From Dinochytrium kinnereticum (lineage: Eukaryota; Chytridiomycota; Chytridiomycetes; Chytridiales; Chytridiaceae): a stretch of 55,552 bases of DNA. The stretch lies in contig JADGJT010000126.1 in NCBI GenBank assembly GCA_027604005.1, forward strand, positions 1 through 55,552, written 5' to 3'. The position numbers and the translations under genes were made by a program. The notes under the pieces are model-generated. The model searched no databases, was not told where the DNA came from, and was given only the letters and a program-made list of their open reading frames with translations. This document shows, piece by piece, positions 10,298 through 21,423 of the stretch (positions are counted from its first letter, which is position 1; every line of letters starts with the position of its first letter).

Positions 10298-11021
10298 GCT
10301 GGAAAATCCTTTTCCCCTTTCTATTGAACGTCGTTCAAAGATTGCAGTCCGCCATCACACGGCTTCTAATAAAGCAAACATAGTCATGTCTCGGAAAAGA
10401 CAGAAGTATCAATATGCCATAGCCTTCCAGATTTCGCAGCGAAATAATTTCCCATGGGTGTTGCTTCTAGATTGGACAAATTCGCAACTTGCTCAAGTCC
10501 AGCTTCACTATTTCGAAAATCATCTTTACCGCCACCATCAGACAACAAATATGTACGAAGAACAAACCATCTTCGAAATCATCAAACTCCAACATTCCAT
10601 GGTTTTGCTGCTTGCTGATGGTGGATTTCTCGGTGTAGTTCGAGCCACAAACTTCGCATGTGATTTTGCCAATAATTCCACTGGGGGCTAAAGACTCTAC
10701 CGAATCCCAAGTCTCTATAGTCGTTGAACGGCCACAATTTCTATCTAAAGAGGAACTCAAGGGATTAGTCCGGTCAATATTGCTTATCCTTACTTAACCA
10801 GAGAAGGCTTTAAGGGCTTATCTAGAAGATGTGCTTCCAAGAAGTCGGTCAAGCCGAGGCCATCTTGACCATATCTGATAATTTTGGCTGGGACTGTGGA
10901 TCGTTTCCCCTCCAAAAAGGCATCAACTTTGGCAATCAGTTCGATAACTTTTGATCTCCTGAATGAAGAGGATGGATCTTCCAGTGTTGTCCGAAACGTC
11001 GCAAATTCATTCAGAATTGTC
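10298..11021. other. Unresolved coding-like stretch before RAD4
   Basis: Several frames here look coding but do not join into one model. On the plus strand, residues VSIVVERPQFLSKEELKGLV (about 10710-10780) and a frame from about 10870 leading without a stop into the first RAD4 exon could be N-terminal RAD4 exons. On the minus strand, a frame with a CEVC pair (about 10655) and another ending in WHIDTSVFSET (stop about 10386) are also open. RAD4/XPC proteins usually have a longer N-terminus than the model that begins at 11022, which favours plus-strand exons. I cannot decide between the two. Confidence 0.35.
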
Positions 11022-12925
11022 ATGGAGGAAGAAAGTGAAGATGAGATATGGGAAGAGGTGGAACCGTCCAACCATGAACCAAACGGGAGTACTGTTTTGA
11101 GGTAAAGCGACATGCTACTGTGAAATAACATGCGGGTGAAATCAGTATATCCGGCATAATAGCAAAAAAGAGGAAAGGAATCACCAAAGTTGACCGCCTC
11201 AGACGAGAGACTCTTCATAGGCTAAGCCTGCTTTGCTTATGCCTGCAACTTTCTAAAAATAACAGGCTCTGCAACGAGCTTGCATTTCAAGTAAAATCCA
11301 ATTTAATAATACAATCTAATACTAAGAAAGATGTTTTCGGTGGCATGTCTAAGCAGAGCAGGCAAATTCCGGGGAAACACGCTCGTTAACATTAACCTTT
11401 TTGATTTGGCAAAATGCTGGCTTGAATGTCAAAAGGATGAGATATTTCCGAATTCATGGGAGAAGTTCGCTGGCATAAGCAAATATGATGTTGAAGACAC
11501 GTATTTACTGCTTTTCGCTGCAGCGGCGCGTATGTTAGGCCGCGATGCCAATATCTTGGCAAGCCTTGAGCCCGTTCCTCTCCGTTTTTCGTCCAAAGGA
11601 AGAAATGATAGGTGTCGAAAAAGAAAAACTGTATGGATCGAGTTTGTAGAAAACGACGTGATTTATTACCTTTCGTCACGTGGAGATGTCGACAGTCACT
11701 TGAAGCCTGCTCCTGCTCAAAGGAGTTATATTGTCAGATGCGATGGCGGTGAGATTTAAGCCTCCTCTACATCAACTTACAAAGTAAACCAGGCGGTCTT
11801 CTATCAGATGTTACCTTCTCCTTTGTACCAAATTTAGCCATAAATGGTGGACACCCCAAACTTGATGACTATGGACAACAATGGTTGAATAATGTCATAT
11901 GGCTATGCTCGCAAAAGTCGGGAAACACTGACGCTGGAACACGCGTCATGCCAACGAAAGAAGCATCCCACAAAATGCCATCTTCTAAACATGGCTTTAA
12001 ATATAGTTCTACGTTAGTATGCAACGTTTCGCTATTATCTTTTTTGTTTTCAGCATCATTTTTTAAGGTCTCGATTAGGTATGCCCTTGAAAGTGTACTG
12101 CGACAGAATCAGATAATTTTTCCAAAGGGCCATGACTACTCTATCGGCAACTTTAAGGGCGAACTTATATATCCAAGAAGTCACGTGCATCAGGTACTCT
12201 ACTTAAGCAACGCCTCATAGAATGTTTGCAGGTATGCTCAGAGGAATTTTGGAAAATGAGTGGGAGAGGAGTAAAGATAGGCGAGGAAGCACTGAAGCAT
12301 CGCGTTTTGAGTAAAAAGCTAAAGCTGAAAGATGATGCTATTATGGCAGATTCTGCTTTACCTCCTCGCGAAAAAAAACTCATTCCGCTTTATGGGGTTT
12401 GGCAGACCGAGCTTTTGAAGCCTCTCGATCTTTTGCCAAATGTTCGTTTATGGAGTTCGTCTGAGTTTCTGATCACCTACAACTAGGGAACTATTCCAAA
12501 AAACAAATTCGGCAATTTTGACTTATTCCACTCGAACATGCTACCTCAAGGAGCTTCACATTTAACTTGTATTTCTCAGGCAAACTCAGATTAGTACTAA
12601 ATTTATTTAGTCGATGGCTGCGAGGCCTTGGCAAAGCGTCTCTCTATTGACTTCGCTAAGGCTGTGATTGGATACACTTTCTCAAATGGATCGGCAAGGC
12701 CACGCTATTACGGTATTGTGGTGTCTTCAGATGATGCAAGACTTTTAAGAGATGTTGGGTTCGTATTTTACATTTTTCTGACTTTTTTTTGTTTATTATC
12801 AGGCTGAAAGAGGAGAGAATCTTTCACTTGAACGGGAACAAGGCCGAAGAGCGACAAAAAATTGGGGTCGCCTTGTGGAGAAGTTGCTACTATTCAGCAG
12901 GCTCAAGCAAAAATATAAAGAATGA
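11022..12925 (+). CDS. RAD4: RAD4/XPC DNA damage recognition protein
   Basis: The product is the lesion-recognition factor of global-genome nucleotide excision repair. Evidence in order: an acidic segment with EIWEEVEPSN (ATG 11022 is the first in this exon, but upstream in-frame sequence is open); KGITKVDRLRRETLHRLSLL; the transglutaminase-like domain with RMLGRDANILASLEPVPLRF; YALESVLRQNQIIFPKG with GNFKGELIYPRSHVH (BHD1); GRGVKIGEEALKHRV and LYGVWQTE (BHD2); GTIPKNKFGNFDLFHSNMLP and FAKAVIGYTFSNGSARPRYYGIVV (BHD3). It ends in a basic helix at TGA 12925. At least six short introns are needed. One joins LAFQ to MFSVACL with its acceptor directly before an ATG at 11331. The N-terminus may be incomplete in this model. 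Confidence 0.9.
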
Positions 12926-13309
12926 TCAAAAGTCCAACATCAACTGTGGTAATATCTTTTCCAAATGTTCCAAGCTGATTGTGTCGGATCGCAGTGTGAT
13001 TGCTTCGCTTGCTGCCAAAAAACTCCTCAAAAATGCCTCTATATACGAATTTCAGTGCTCAAAAAAAGAATGGAGCACCTTCAGAAAACAAAGTGACAAG
13101 TGTGGCTGCTACATGCAATCCGTCCTTTGAGATCCTGATATCCCCCAGCGCCGTGTGCATAACTTCCAACAAAGTATCCTTAGCATTGTAAGATTATGCA
13201 AACCAAATCCCTCACCTCTTTAATCATTCTAATTTATGTTACTGTTTTTTTTTTGTTTTTTAAAAACAAAAAAAAAAAGGGCTGGTTTCTTTGTCAACCT
13301 CGTACACGC
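12926..13309. other. RAD4-THG1 spacer with a long A/T hairpin
   Basis: No gene is supported. The stretch holds a nearly perfect A/T palindrome at about 13245-13278: ten T, G, six T, five A, C, eleven A. This can form a stem of about 16 bp with almost no loop. It lies 32 bp before the THG1 start codon and could act in termination of RAD4, in nucleosome exclusion at the THG1 promoter, or neither. Confidence 0.5.
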
Positions 13310-14207
13310 ATGGCAAAATCAAAATATGAATACGTTAAAGTTGAAAGCAGAAAAAAAACATGGATTTATTTTCGTATAGAGCTTCGAGCATCACTCTGTC
13401 TGCCTTCCTAGCACGTATATAGTAGTGAGAATTGATGGGCATTCTTTCCATCGCTTCACGTCACAGCATGAATTTGAAAAGCCAAATGACGTTCGCGGTC
13501 TTAACCTAGCTAACCATGCAGCCAGACTTGTTTTGCAAGAATTGAATGATATCGTTTGAATGAAGCGCCTTTCTCCAAACAACTCATGATTGTAGATACT
13601 AGCCTACGGCCAAAGCGACGAATATAGCTTTATTTTCGGAAAGGATACAACGTTATTTAAACGGCGGGAAGCAAAGATTCTGACAACTGTTGTCAGTACT
13701 TTCACTGCACACTACGTGCAGGCTTGGAATATCTTCTTTCCAGACAAGAAAATGCTTTATCCACCGTCTTTTGATGGGCGGATTGTGCTGTATCCCAGCG
13801 ACATGCATATGAAGGATTATCTGAGATGGAGGCAGGTTGATTGCCACATCAACAATTTGGTAAGAATAATGCTCTCATTTTCTTCTGGCTTATTCTCTTA
13901 TATAGTATAACACCACTTTTTGGGCCTTAGTCAAAGACGAGCTAAGTCCGCAAAGTGAGGTAGAGGCACAAGCCATACTAAAGGATACCGACTCTGCAGC
14001 AAAAAATGAAATACTATTTTCGAAGTTCAACATCAACTACAACACTTTGCCGGCCATTTTTAGAAAAGGGACGCTTCTGCGTCGGACCAAGATAGCAGTT
14101 GAGGAGGCAGTCGGTCAAGGTCTCTCTAAAGCAAAGATCCGACCTCACATTCTAGTGGAGCACATCGACATTATCAATGAAGCCTTTTGGCAGCAAGTGG
14201 GCCTGTG
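13310..14207 (+). CDS. THG1: tRNA(His) guanylyltransferase
   Basis: Thg1 adds the G-1 nucleotide to the 5' end of tRNA(His), the identity element for histidyl-tRNA synthetase. Exon 1 encodes [10 protein letters not shown] (ATG 13310). A short intron (about 13340-13380) joins it to [23 protein letters not shown], where the Asp of RIDG is a metal ligand. A second intron of about 45 nt (near 13553-13597) leads into [12 protein letters not shown], which carries the other catalytic acids. Then come [33 protein letters not shown], an intron near 13861-13908, and NTTFWALV ... [13 protein letters not shown] with FRKGTLLRR. The total of about 265 residues is normal for the family. The stop is TGA 14205-14207. 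Confidence 0.95.
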
Positions 14208-14256
14208 AAATAAATGAAACAGATTAAATGATCTCGAAAGGAATAATAGTTGCGGT

Positions 14257-14633
14257 TCAAATACAAGCACTCACCCAGGCTGATAGCAAAAAAACAGCTT
14301 GCCTTGAGTCAGATGTATTCAAGATTGCCCGTAAAAGATCTTTGCTATTTATCTTCAAATGATCGTTGAAATCATCTGTTTTTAATAGCTGCTTATTGGT
14401 CGAAAGTGCAGAGACCTGGAGATTGAGTGAGCCATGCATCAATACATTCACATACATTCCGCATCCAGTGAACCAATTTCACTCGTTGCTCACTTATGCT
14501 TTTTGCGTTTCTACCATCTAAATACTTATAAAACGGTTTCAGACATTTATTCCATACCTTCTGGCGAAACTTTCGTCAGCTTTTGTGTTTGGATCACCGC
14601 GAATACAATTTGTTGTAAATCAGCAAAGGACAT
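14257..14633 (-). CDS. Possible small gene, unknown function
   Basis: An ATG at 14633 opens the frame MSFADLQQIVFAVIQTQKLT. A 40-nt intron with normal ends could join it to a stretch containing VKLVHWMRNVCECIDAWLTQ. A separate open frame further on (about 14257-14390) reads VSALSTNKQLLKTDDFNDHL, but I could not connect it to the first exons in phase. No family is recognised. It lies 75 bp from the divergent start of the next gene, matching the spacing of real pairs in this window. It may be a small real gene, a fragment or chance. Confidence 0.3.
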
Positions 14634-14708
14634 CAAGTTTTAGTGAAGAGTCCGTCTCAATGAAAATCCTTTTGTTGCACTCTCTAAACTCTTTCGCCTG
14701 CCGCAAGC

Positions 14709-16399
14709 ATGGCCGAGGCCATTCGGTTGCTCGATAGTTCGGGATCCCGAGTATTGGACTCCGTTTCGACTGAATATGAAGACTCCTTTTGCTTGGAAGC
14801 CTTTGCTGACCTTATCGAATATCATGCAGAAAGTGAGCCAAAGGGGAGGAAAGCCTTCATCATCGCACGGGTTCAAACGTGGGACCCAAAACAACCTGAA
14901 AAGGCATTTTACTCCTACTACAATGCCTACCAATTGAACAAGATTTTATTTCAAACTCAAGTACGTATCAGAACCTATTTTAATTATTGTGTCCCAAACG
15001 GGCAACACTGCATAGAGCACTCTTATACTTTATTTTTTGGCTAACATGTCGTGTCGTAACATGGTAGATTTATTTGGGCAAAAAACTCATTCATCGATTG
15101 CATGTTCTGAACCCATTGACAAACACGGATATTATCGGGAATGTCCAATATTTCATGGTGAAAGGTAGTGGCAGTTTCGACGAATCAGTAAAAGCAAGCT
15201 CAAAGCCCGAGGATGCAAAATTAAACGTGAATGCTCCATTAAAGACGGTAGAGACAAATATCGAGGCGTCTATTGCAAAAACCACTGCGGGAGCAAAGAG
15301 AACCCCTTTAAAATTGCCTCCACCCATAACGACGGCTAAAGCTGGTTCCGATTTTGACAACTCAATGCCTTTACCATCGCCTGCGGTGAAGGAGATAGAA
15401 TCAGGCGTGTCAGCGACGTGGACAAGGACTGCACCGGTGGTCGTTGATATCTCGAGTGAGATTGACAGTGGCGGAGATATGGAGCGACGAAAGAGCAACT
15501 TTACTGGGTTTCTCAGGCGAGTGTCTCAAATGGCAACTCCAAGGAGCATTCCAGCAGACCACGTATATACCGCTACTTCCCCGAATAAAACAGGAGAGCC
15601 TACGTCGAAAGACGCCAGTGCCGAAGCAGTTTTACCGCCGCCTTCCCAGCAAAGGCGATTAACTTCTGTTACTCCTAAAGATATTGAGGGCTTTTCAAAA
15701 GCACCAGGAACACCAATACGCTTGGCTCAGAATGGAATTTCTCCCCAAAGTACAAAGCTTGTTCCGGCTGGAAACATAACTCGGTTTTGCGTCCCCTTGT
15801 CTCCATCGGATTTATCTACTCTTACGCCAAAAACTGCGAAGTCGAGAAGGAGGTCACTATCATACGCGAACTCTGTTAATGCCTCCGGGAGTTCTGCTTC
15901 ATATTCCGAATGGCTCGCGATGGTTGCAGCAGAAAAGGCTCAAGGGAGTATGGTAGAGGACTACGATATTGTTTCCCCATTCTCAGCTGGGGCAACTTTC
16001 TCTCCGAAGTCGGCAACGATAGTAGAGGTAGAAGAGGAAATCAACGAAAAGCCTTTTTTCGACGCCGCCCATAATAATGCGGCACCAAAACCAGTTCGCA
16101 CATTTGACGCTGTGCTCTTCGCGACTGATAATGATTTTTTAGAATCGGCCAGGGTCCGGTCAATATTTAAGCAGAACGCTTTGCACCCGGATGACGCTGT
16201 TTTATTTGAAATGAAGCCTTTCACAGGTTCTGAAGTAGATTCTCCTGTCGTTGTTATTGTTGAAGATAACCCTGCCTGCGAATTTTGCTACCCAAGCCCC
16301 TCTACGTTGAGCAGGGCCTCACCTTGCATGCAAACATTTCATCGGATCAAGTGCTACATCGCTGCTTTACTTCTTATTCTTGCTATGTTCTTTTTGTAA
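14709..16399 (+). CDS. Conserved-looking protein with a C-terminal tail anchor
   Basis: Two exons are joined across an intron at about 14961-15067, longer than most here, giving about 527 residues. The N-terminal 125 residues look like a folded domain: AFADLIEYHAESEPKGRKAF, then ARVQTWDPKQPEKAFYSYYN, NKILFQTQ and, across the intron, LHVLNPLTNTDIIGNVQYFM. I have an impression of similar fungal hypothetical proteins but can give no family name. Residues 130-450 are low-complexity, rich in Ser, Thr, Pro and Lys, and probably disordered. The very C-terminus is one hydrophobic segment (CYIAALLLILAMFFL) after a basic/His patch, as in tail-anchored membrane proteins with the bulk in the cytosol. Function unknown. 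Confidence 0.75.
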
Positions 16400-16707
16400 T
16401 TATATTGTTCCTTTCGCTTCATACTGACTTGCTTTATTTGGTAATTCGCACTCAATCATCAACCCAGTATATTTTTGTAAGGATAAAACGAAGGTGAACG
16501 TTTTTCTAACAATCTTGCAGCACACTACGGGATAATTCTAATCGCTCAAGCTCCACTAACTCGCAGCCAACACCCTCGAGAACATGAGATTTGCGGAAAC
16601 CCCCAAGTTTGTGAATAGCTTCAAAATTACCCGCATGTCAAATTTAAGGAAAACAAAACCATTTCAAAAAATGTATTCCTCTTTTTTTTTAAAACCCATA
16701 TATATCT
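16400..16707. other. Intergenic spacer, nothing recognised
   Basis: This is the convergent spacer between the tail-anchored protein and CSN1. It contains AT-rich stretches and a run of A/T near 16680. No open frame, repeat or RNA gene is supported. Confidence 0.6.
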
Positions 16708-18294
16708 CTAGGCATGATCCCCCTCGGCAGTGACTGACATCTCCTGCCGCAAAAGCAAAGTTCGCAACAACAATGCCCTCGACTGAACGGAACAGTCCAG
16801 GCCCTGCCTTAATACCTTTTCAAAAACTTTCGTCCGCTGATTCTCTACTTTGCGCTTTAAAATCTATCGTATAGGAGTTACCGCGGCTTTCAAATTTGAA
16901 GATACCTTTTTATGGCTGTCGATCCTTGCCGGTAGATGATTTTTTGCAATAAGGGAAGTGAGTTCTTGCTCCAAATCCCCTGCGGACGCATTAAATGCGC
17001 TTGCCATTTTAACGATATCCACGGTTAAAAAGGGCGAAAAATACTGAATTATTGCCTTTTGTCGAATGGATTCAATAATAATATCAACATGCGAATGAAG
17101 AAACATATCCAATAGTAATTCGCTCTAACAAGTTAGTCATAGCATTAAATAATAGCTACCCTCATTGCACTGATGATCTTAAGGCAGATGCGGTAGTTTG
17201 AGTTGTAAAAGCTTGTCAAGACCTCCCGAACTCGAGGCTCTAATTCCAAAAAGCTCTTGAAGTCCACATTATCAAAAACCTTTTTCTTCAATTCATCCCT
17301 GTCAAATGAAGCAAGTGCACACAAGGCGCCGTAAATTGCAACATCGTTTTGTGACAGTATCTCAAAGGTTAGACTCATTAAAGCTAAAATTATACATCTG
17401 GAAGGGTTGAACTTGTTTCGAACGGCACATCAAGCAAATACTGTGCAGCTGTCCGATACTTTCCTGCATCCAGGCTTGCTAACGCTACGTAACATCTCAG
17501 CCTCCCAGTAATCAAATTTCTCTCCGGGGAATCGATAGTGCTTTCCGCTTTCACAGCATAACTGTGTATGTGCGCAAGATTCATCATACTAAAGCTAACC
17601 TTTGATCTGATTAGAATCGAAATACATGTAAAAAAAGACCTTGATGACATTTAAGCACATATCAACCATGTGCTTAGAAGTCGTGCAGTAATCTCTAGTA
17701 CGAGAATAGCATTTTAATGAGTTCTGAAAGTCTCCAGATTCGAAGTAGAGGTCCCCGAGGTCTTGATGTCCCATCTACATCATCAATATACATCCGGCAA
17801 TTTTAACAAAACCTACTCGTATGCTTTCCTTAATCAAGTTATTTTTGTAGTTCTTAAGCTCCATTTCAAGCTTGTCCTGCTGCGATCGAATATATCTTGA
17901 TGTTGACTCCATCCATTCGGTATCCATATCCATCAGTGGCAAATGCGATGTGCTTAAAACTGCATTGATGGCCTGGATGATGCTAGAATACTTAAAGACA
18001 CTCTTTGTCCGGACTTTCGTTTCGTCCAAAGCCAATTTCAATGCATCCAATTGAAGCGGCGGGCATACTTCCGCAATGAACTCCAATCGTTTGATTTTGG
18101 AGAATCCTGTTCCAAGTTAGTCCTTCAGCAAAGGTAATAGTGTCTACAAACCGATATAGCCAGATGTGTACCCATCAATGTCTATGTTCGCGTCGTGCAC
18201 AAGAATGCGGATTGGCCTCTTACGCTATTTCATGGTTACAGGACAACTTTGGGTAACAAAGCACCTCCACTCCCGAATCCTCTTGTTCAGTCAT
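16708..18294 (-). CDS. CSN1: COP9 signalosome subunit 1
   Basis: This is the PCI-domain subunit CSN1/GPS1 of the COP9 signalosome. Inferred exons from ATG 18294: a short N-terminus ([10 protein letters not shown]), a 40-nt intron, [10 protein letters not shown], then [38 protein letters not shown]; the TPR-like helices with [100 protein letters not shown]; and RIDSHKK. A 43-nt intron (about 16867-16909) then leads to [18 protein letters not shown] and the end at TAG 16708. If that intron were missed the reading would stop early at 16864, so the extension matters. The PLAA gene ends 173 bp upstream in the same orientation. Confidence 0.93.
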
Positions 18295-18467
18295 TTTATG
18301 GAGATTGTCTTAAGGGAATTTGTATGTGTTTTTTAGAGAATCATATTTACTATTTTTCGATGGAAACAATTTACAAACCAAAGTTCATCACAGTGGAGAG
18401 TATCAAACAGGAGTTTTATATGTATGCATCGTATTTAATAGCAGTGTTAGCTTGATTGATGTAATCT

Positions 18468-21409
18468 TTACTTCAAGACCATCTCGATCTCTTTCAAAAC
18501 ATCATTCAGTTTCGATTTTTTCATTTCCATTGACTCATTCAATGTGGTATTCATATTCAAAAGACGGAATGCGTCTCGTGACACTTCACTTGAAACAAGC
18601 TTGGCTCGTTAAACACGTTGAAGTTGAAGATGACTCACCAAAGTTCCAACTGCAACCCAGCATCGATATTCACTTTCTTCGTCAGGAAGCAAAGGGAGGA
18701 TCTTTTAAAAATTAGAGATATGACAAATTCTAGCAAAATAACCTCGTTCAGAAATTCAAGAAGGTCAACTTTACCGCCTTCATCTCCTTTTTCAGTCAAC
18801 AGAATAGACAAACTTAAGGTATTAGCAATTTCAAATGGCTTCTCCTTACTTGGCCAGCAAAGTGCTTACAGAAAGAGAGACTTGCTTCTTTTCTAAAATT
18901 CCTCTCTTTAACACTCGACGTACTGCTTCTAGGACCTAATAGTATTAAAAGGCTGAAAGAAAAGATTCAATAACTTGATCCTTCACTTGAAAAAATGCTA
19001 CTCGGCCTCGATCACTCGAGCAGGTGTTGGTAAGGCACTTAAGCGATAGCATTGCATTCGTACAAGAGGTAGACTCGTCGCAAGATGAAATTGTTGAAGC
19101 AAGAAGCAAAATAATATCTAAAAGAGACTCGATGTGGCCAGAGCCCACAGCCAAGGTGTACCGAAGCAGATCAAGGCCTATTATATAGTTCAGAAATATT
19201 ACGTACTATTTCAGTCCTCCTCTTACCAGGAAATCGGACAGTTTCAGGCCACTTGAATGCAATCTTTAAAACAGCATCCATGCAAACCAAAACAAACTTT
19301 GGATCGATGCTGCTAGATGGTGACGCCAGAATATAATCGAGAGAAGATATCTCTGCGCTCGTTAATTTTAATTCCTTCCCGGACAATTAGATTAAAAAGG
19401 ACATTTCGCTCCCACCGTAACTTTGTCATTAAACTCTATAAGCTTTGACCGAAGGGCATTTACATTGATTACTTTGAAGGAAGAATATTCTCTCTAATTA
19501 TAAATGTCAGATTTTAATGGTAGAGCAACTCTACTTGTGGTAGTATGGGCTAATTTAAAATAATGAGTTAATGATAACAACCACAATTCCTCTACCTTTG
19601 AAGTGACGCCAGACGAACCACCTGTGAATGGATCAGGATTACTCTGGTATTTTCTCTCGTCAGATAAGGAAATGCCCTGAGAATTTTGCATAATGAAGCT
19701 GGCTATTTTATCCAGATAATCTTGAGGTAATTCATTGTCGTATATAAACTGCTGGGCAGCAGCATAGGGATTATCTAAAAGTTAGCTATTACTATCAACT
19801 AGAATACCTGAGGCATTGTATGGAAGTTTCAAGTTGATACCCGCACCTATATCGATTTCGAAGACATAATCGTATTCTTTGCCGTTCAAGAGTTGCTTTC
19901 GGTTTGAACCAATGCTATCGACAACGACACCAACTTTAACCCAGCCATCAGACTCGCTAAATTGATGCGCTTCAACTGTGTCGTTCCTTCGAATCATAAC
20001 AACTTGATTCTTTTGACCTAAAAAATCAGATTATCTAAACCTATCCAGCTTGAACCTGGTCCTGTAAGTATTTCCTCGCTCGAGATTTTGGATGGATCTA
20101 TCCCGCCTATTGTATTGCTATTTAAACATGTGAGATGAATTAATTCAAACGAATTATACGATGGAATTGCGAAAGCAGCAACGGTCTTGTCGAACTCCTA
20201 CAAAATTACTAAAATCATAACAGTAAAATATACCTCAATAAAGCATGGTTCTGCTATTCGGTTACTGTCTGTCGTGAAAATTCGAATGCTACCGTCACTG
20301 CACGCACAAATAATGTCATTGTTCGGAAGTGCTTTAACATCCCAAACAGATGAACAGGGCATATTGATGGTCTGAATACATTCCTGACCTGCCAAAATTG
20401 AAAGGTTAAGGATGTGAACGGTATAGAAAAGCGGAGGAATAGAACGAGATAGGTAATACAGACCATCCCATACTCTCAAGGTCCGATCTTCTCCACCAGA
20501 CACATAGCCTCCTAGAGGCAAAACATTAACAGAGTATACAAAAGATGTATGGGCCGATAATTCCCGAAGACAAGTCCCGTCTATATTCCATAGCCTTAAA
20601 GAACTGTTGCTTTTTTTAATCTAAAGAACCGAAAAATTCTTTACCTGTCATTAGAGCCAGACAAAAATTCAAAATCAGAAATGTAGGCCAGTGAGCGGAC
20701 AGCATCCGAATGTCCATGAAATGTTTTGAGGCACGTGTCGCCATGCCACAACTTAATTGTTTTATCCGCAGAACCTATGATGTTAAGGCCAGCGAGAACT
20801 ATTGAAGCAAACCAGTCAATAGCTTCTCCCCACTAAATGGCAAAACAGACCAAACTGCTTGGCTATGTCCTTTTAGAACATACTTGGTTTGCAAGTCAAT
20901 CCAAACGCGGACCGTCCTAGTTAACAATAAGCGAAAATGCTAACTTCTGCAACTTGTCCCAAGACCCTGACACAATAGCTTTTCCATAGTTTGCCAAGCA
21001 ACATACAGTATCGGTGTGGCCAATGAGGGTGTACAGTGGTTTCTCATCATTAACATCAAAAACGTTAATGAGTTTATCAGATCCGCCGCTGATGATTAGT
21101 CCTACCATATTAGCATGCATGGAAACTAAGCGGTTTACCGTTAGGAAATTCCGAAGAGGGTTGCAAATACACAACACAGTTCACAAAATGGCTGTGCCCA
21201 TCGTAAGACTTTTCAATTTCGAACGAGTTCCTCCCAGATCTTCTCCACGCGAGTAGCTTTGAATCTCTTGACACAGAAAACAAAAGCTCATTGCTAGCTG
21301 CTGCAACTCCACGAGCCTTTTCGAGTTCAATGCCCTGACTGCATACATTCCTTACATCTTGGGAGTGGCCACATAGGACAGCTGACAACTTAAACATTGT
21401 TTCAACCAA
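18468..21409 (-). CDS. PLAA: PLAA/DOA1/UFD3 ubiquitin-binding WD40-PFU-PUL protein
   Basis: The product binds ubiquitin and the Cdc48/p97 ATPase and supports ubiquitin homeostasis and endolysosomal sorting. From ATG 21409: an N-terminal WD40 propeller (LCGHSQDVRN; SVSRDSKLLAW; GLIISGGSDKLINVFD; TVCCLANYGKAIVSGSWD; FHGHSDAVRSLAYISDF; GYVSGGEDRTLRVWD; NNDIICACSDGSIRIF). Then comes a linker, the PFU ubiquitin-binding domain (GKEYDYVFEIDIGAGINLKL; AAQQFIYDNELPQDYLDKI), and an Armadillo-like PUL domain (FVLVCMDAVLKIAFKWPETV; CTNAMLSLKCLTN) ending VLKEIEMVLK at TAA 18468. Many short introns interrupt it. The start lies only 14 bp from the divergent VPS16 ATG; a second in-frame ATG exists at 21397. 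Confidence 0.93.
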
Positions 21410-21423
21410 AATTTAAAATAAAC

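Noticed and set aside
10790..11218. Open frame of 142 codons on the minus strand
   Set aside because: It is antisense to the first RAD4 exons. The plus strand carries the WEEV acidic motif and the KGITKVDRLRRE block joined by good splice sites, so the minus frame is a shadow.
12926..13195. Open reading continuing past the RAD4 stop
   Set aside because: It is open in a frame different from the RAD4 end (…RLKQKYKE-stop) and shows no homology; RAD4 ends naturally after its basic C-terminal helix.
16864..16869. Apparent early stop of CSN1
   Set aside because: A 43-nt intron with GTATCT...GATAG ends removes it and restores the conserved C-terminal helix ([12 protein letters not shown]).
18195..18715. 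Plus-strand open frames of 86 and 131 codons
   Set aside because: They lie opposite the N-terminal exons of CSN1, the spacer and the last PUL-domain exons of PLAA. Their residues show no family features.
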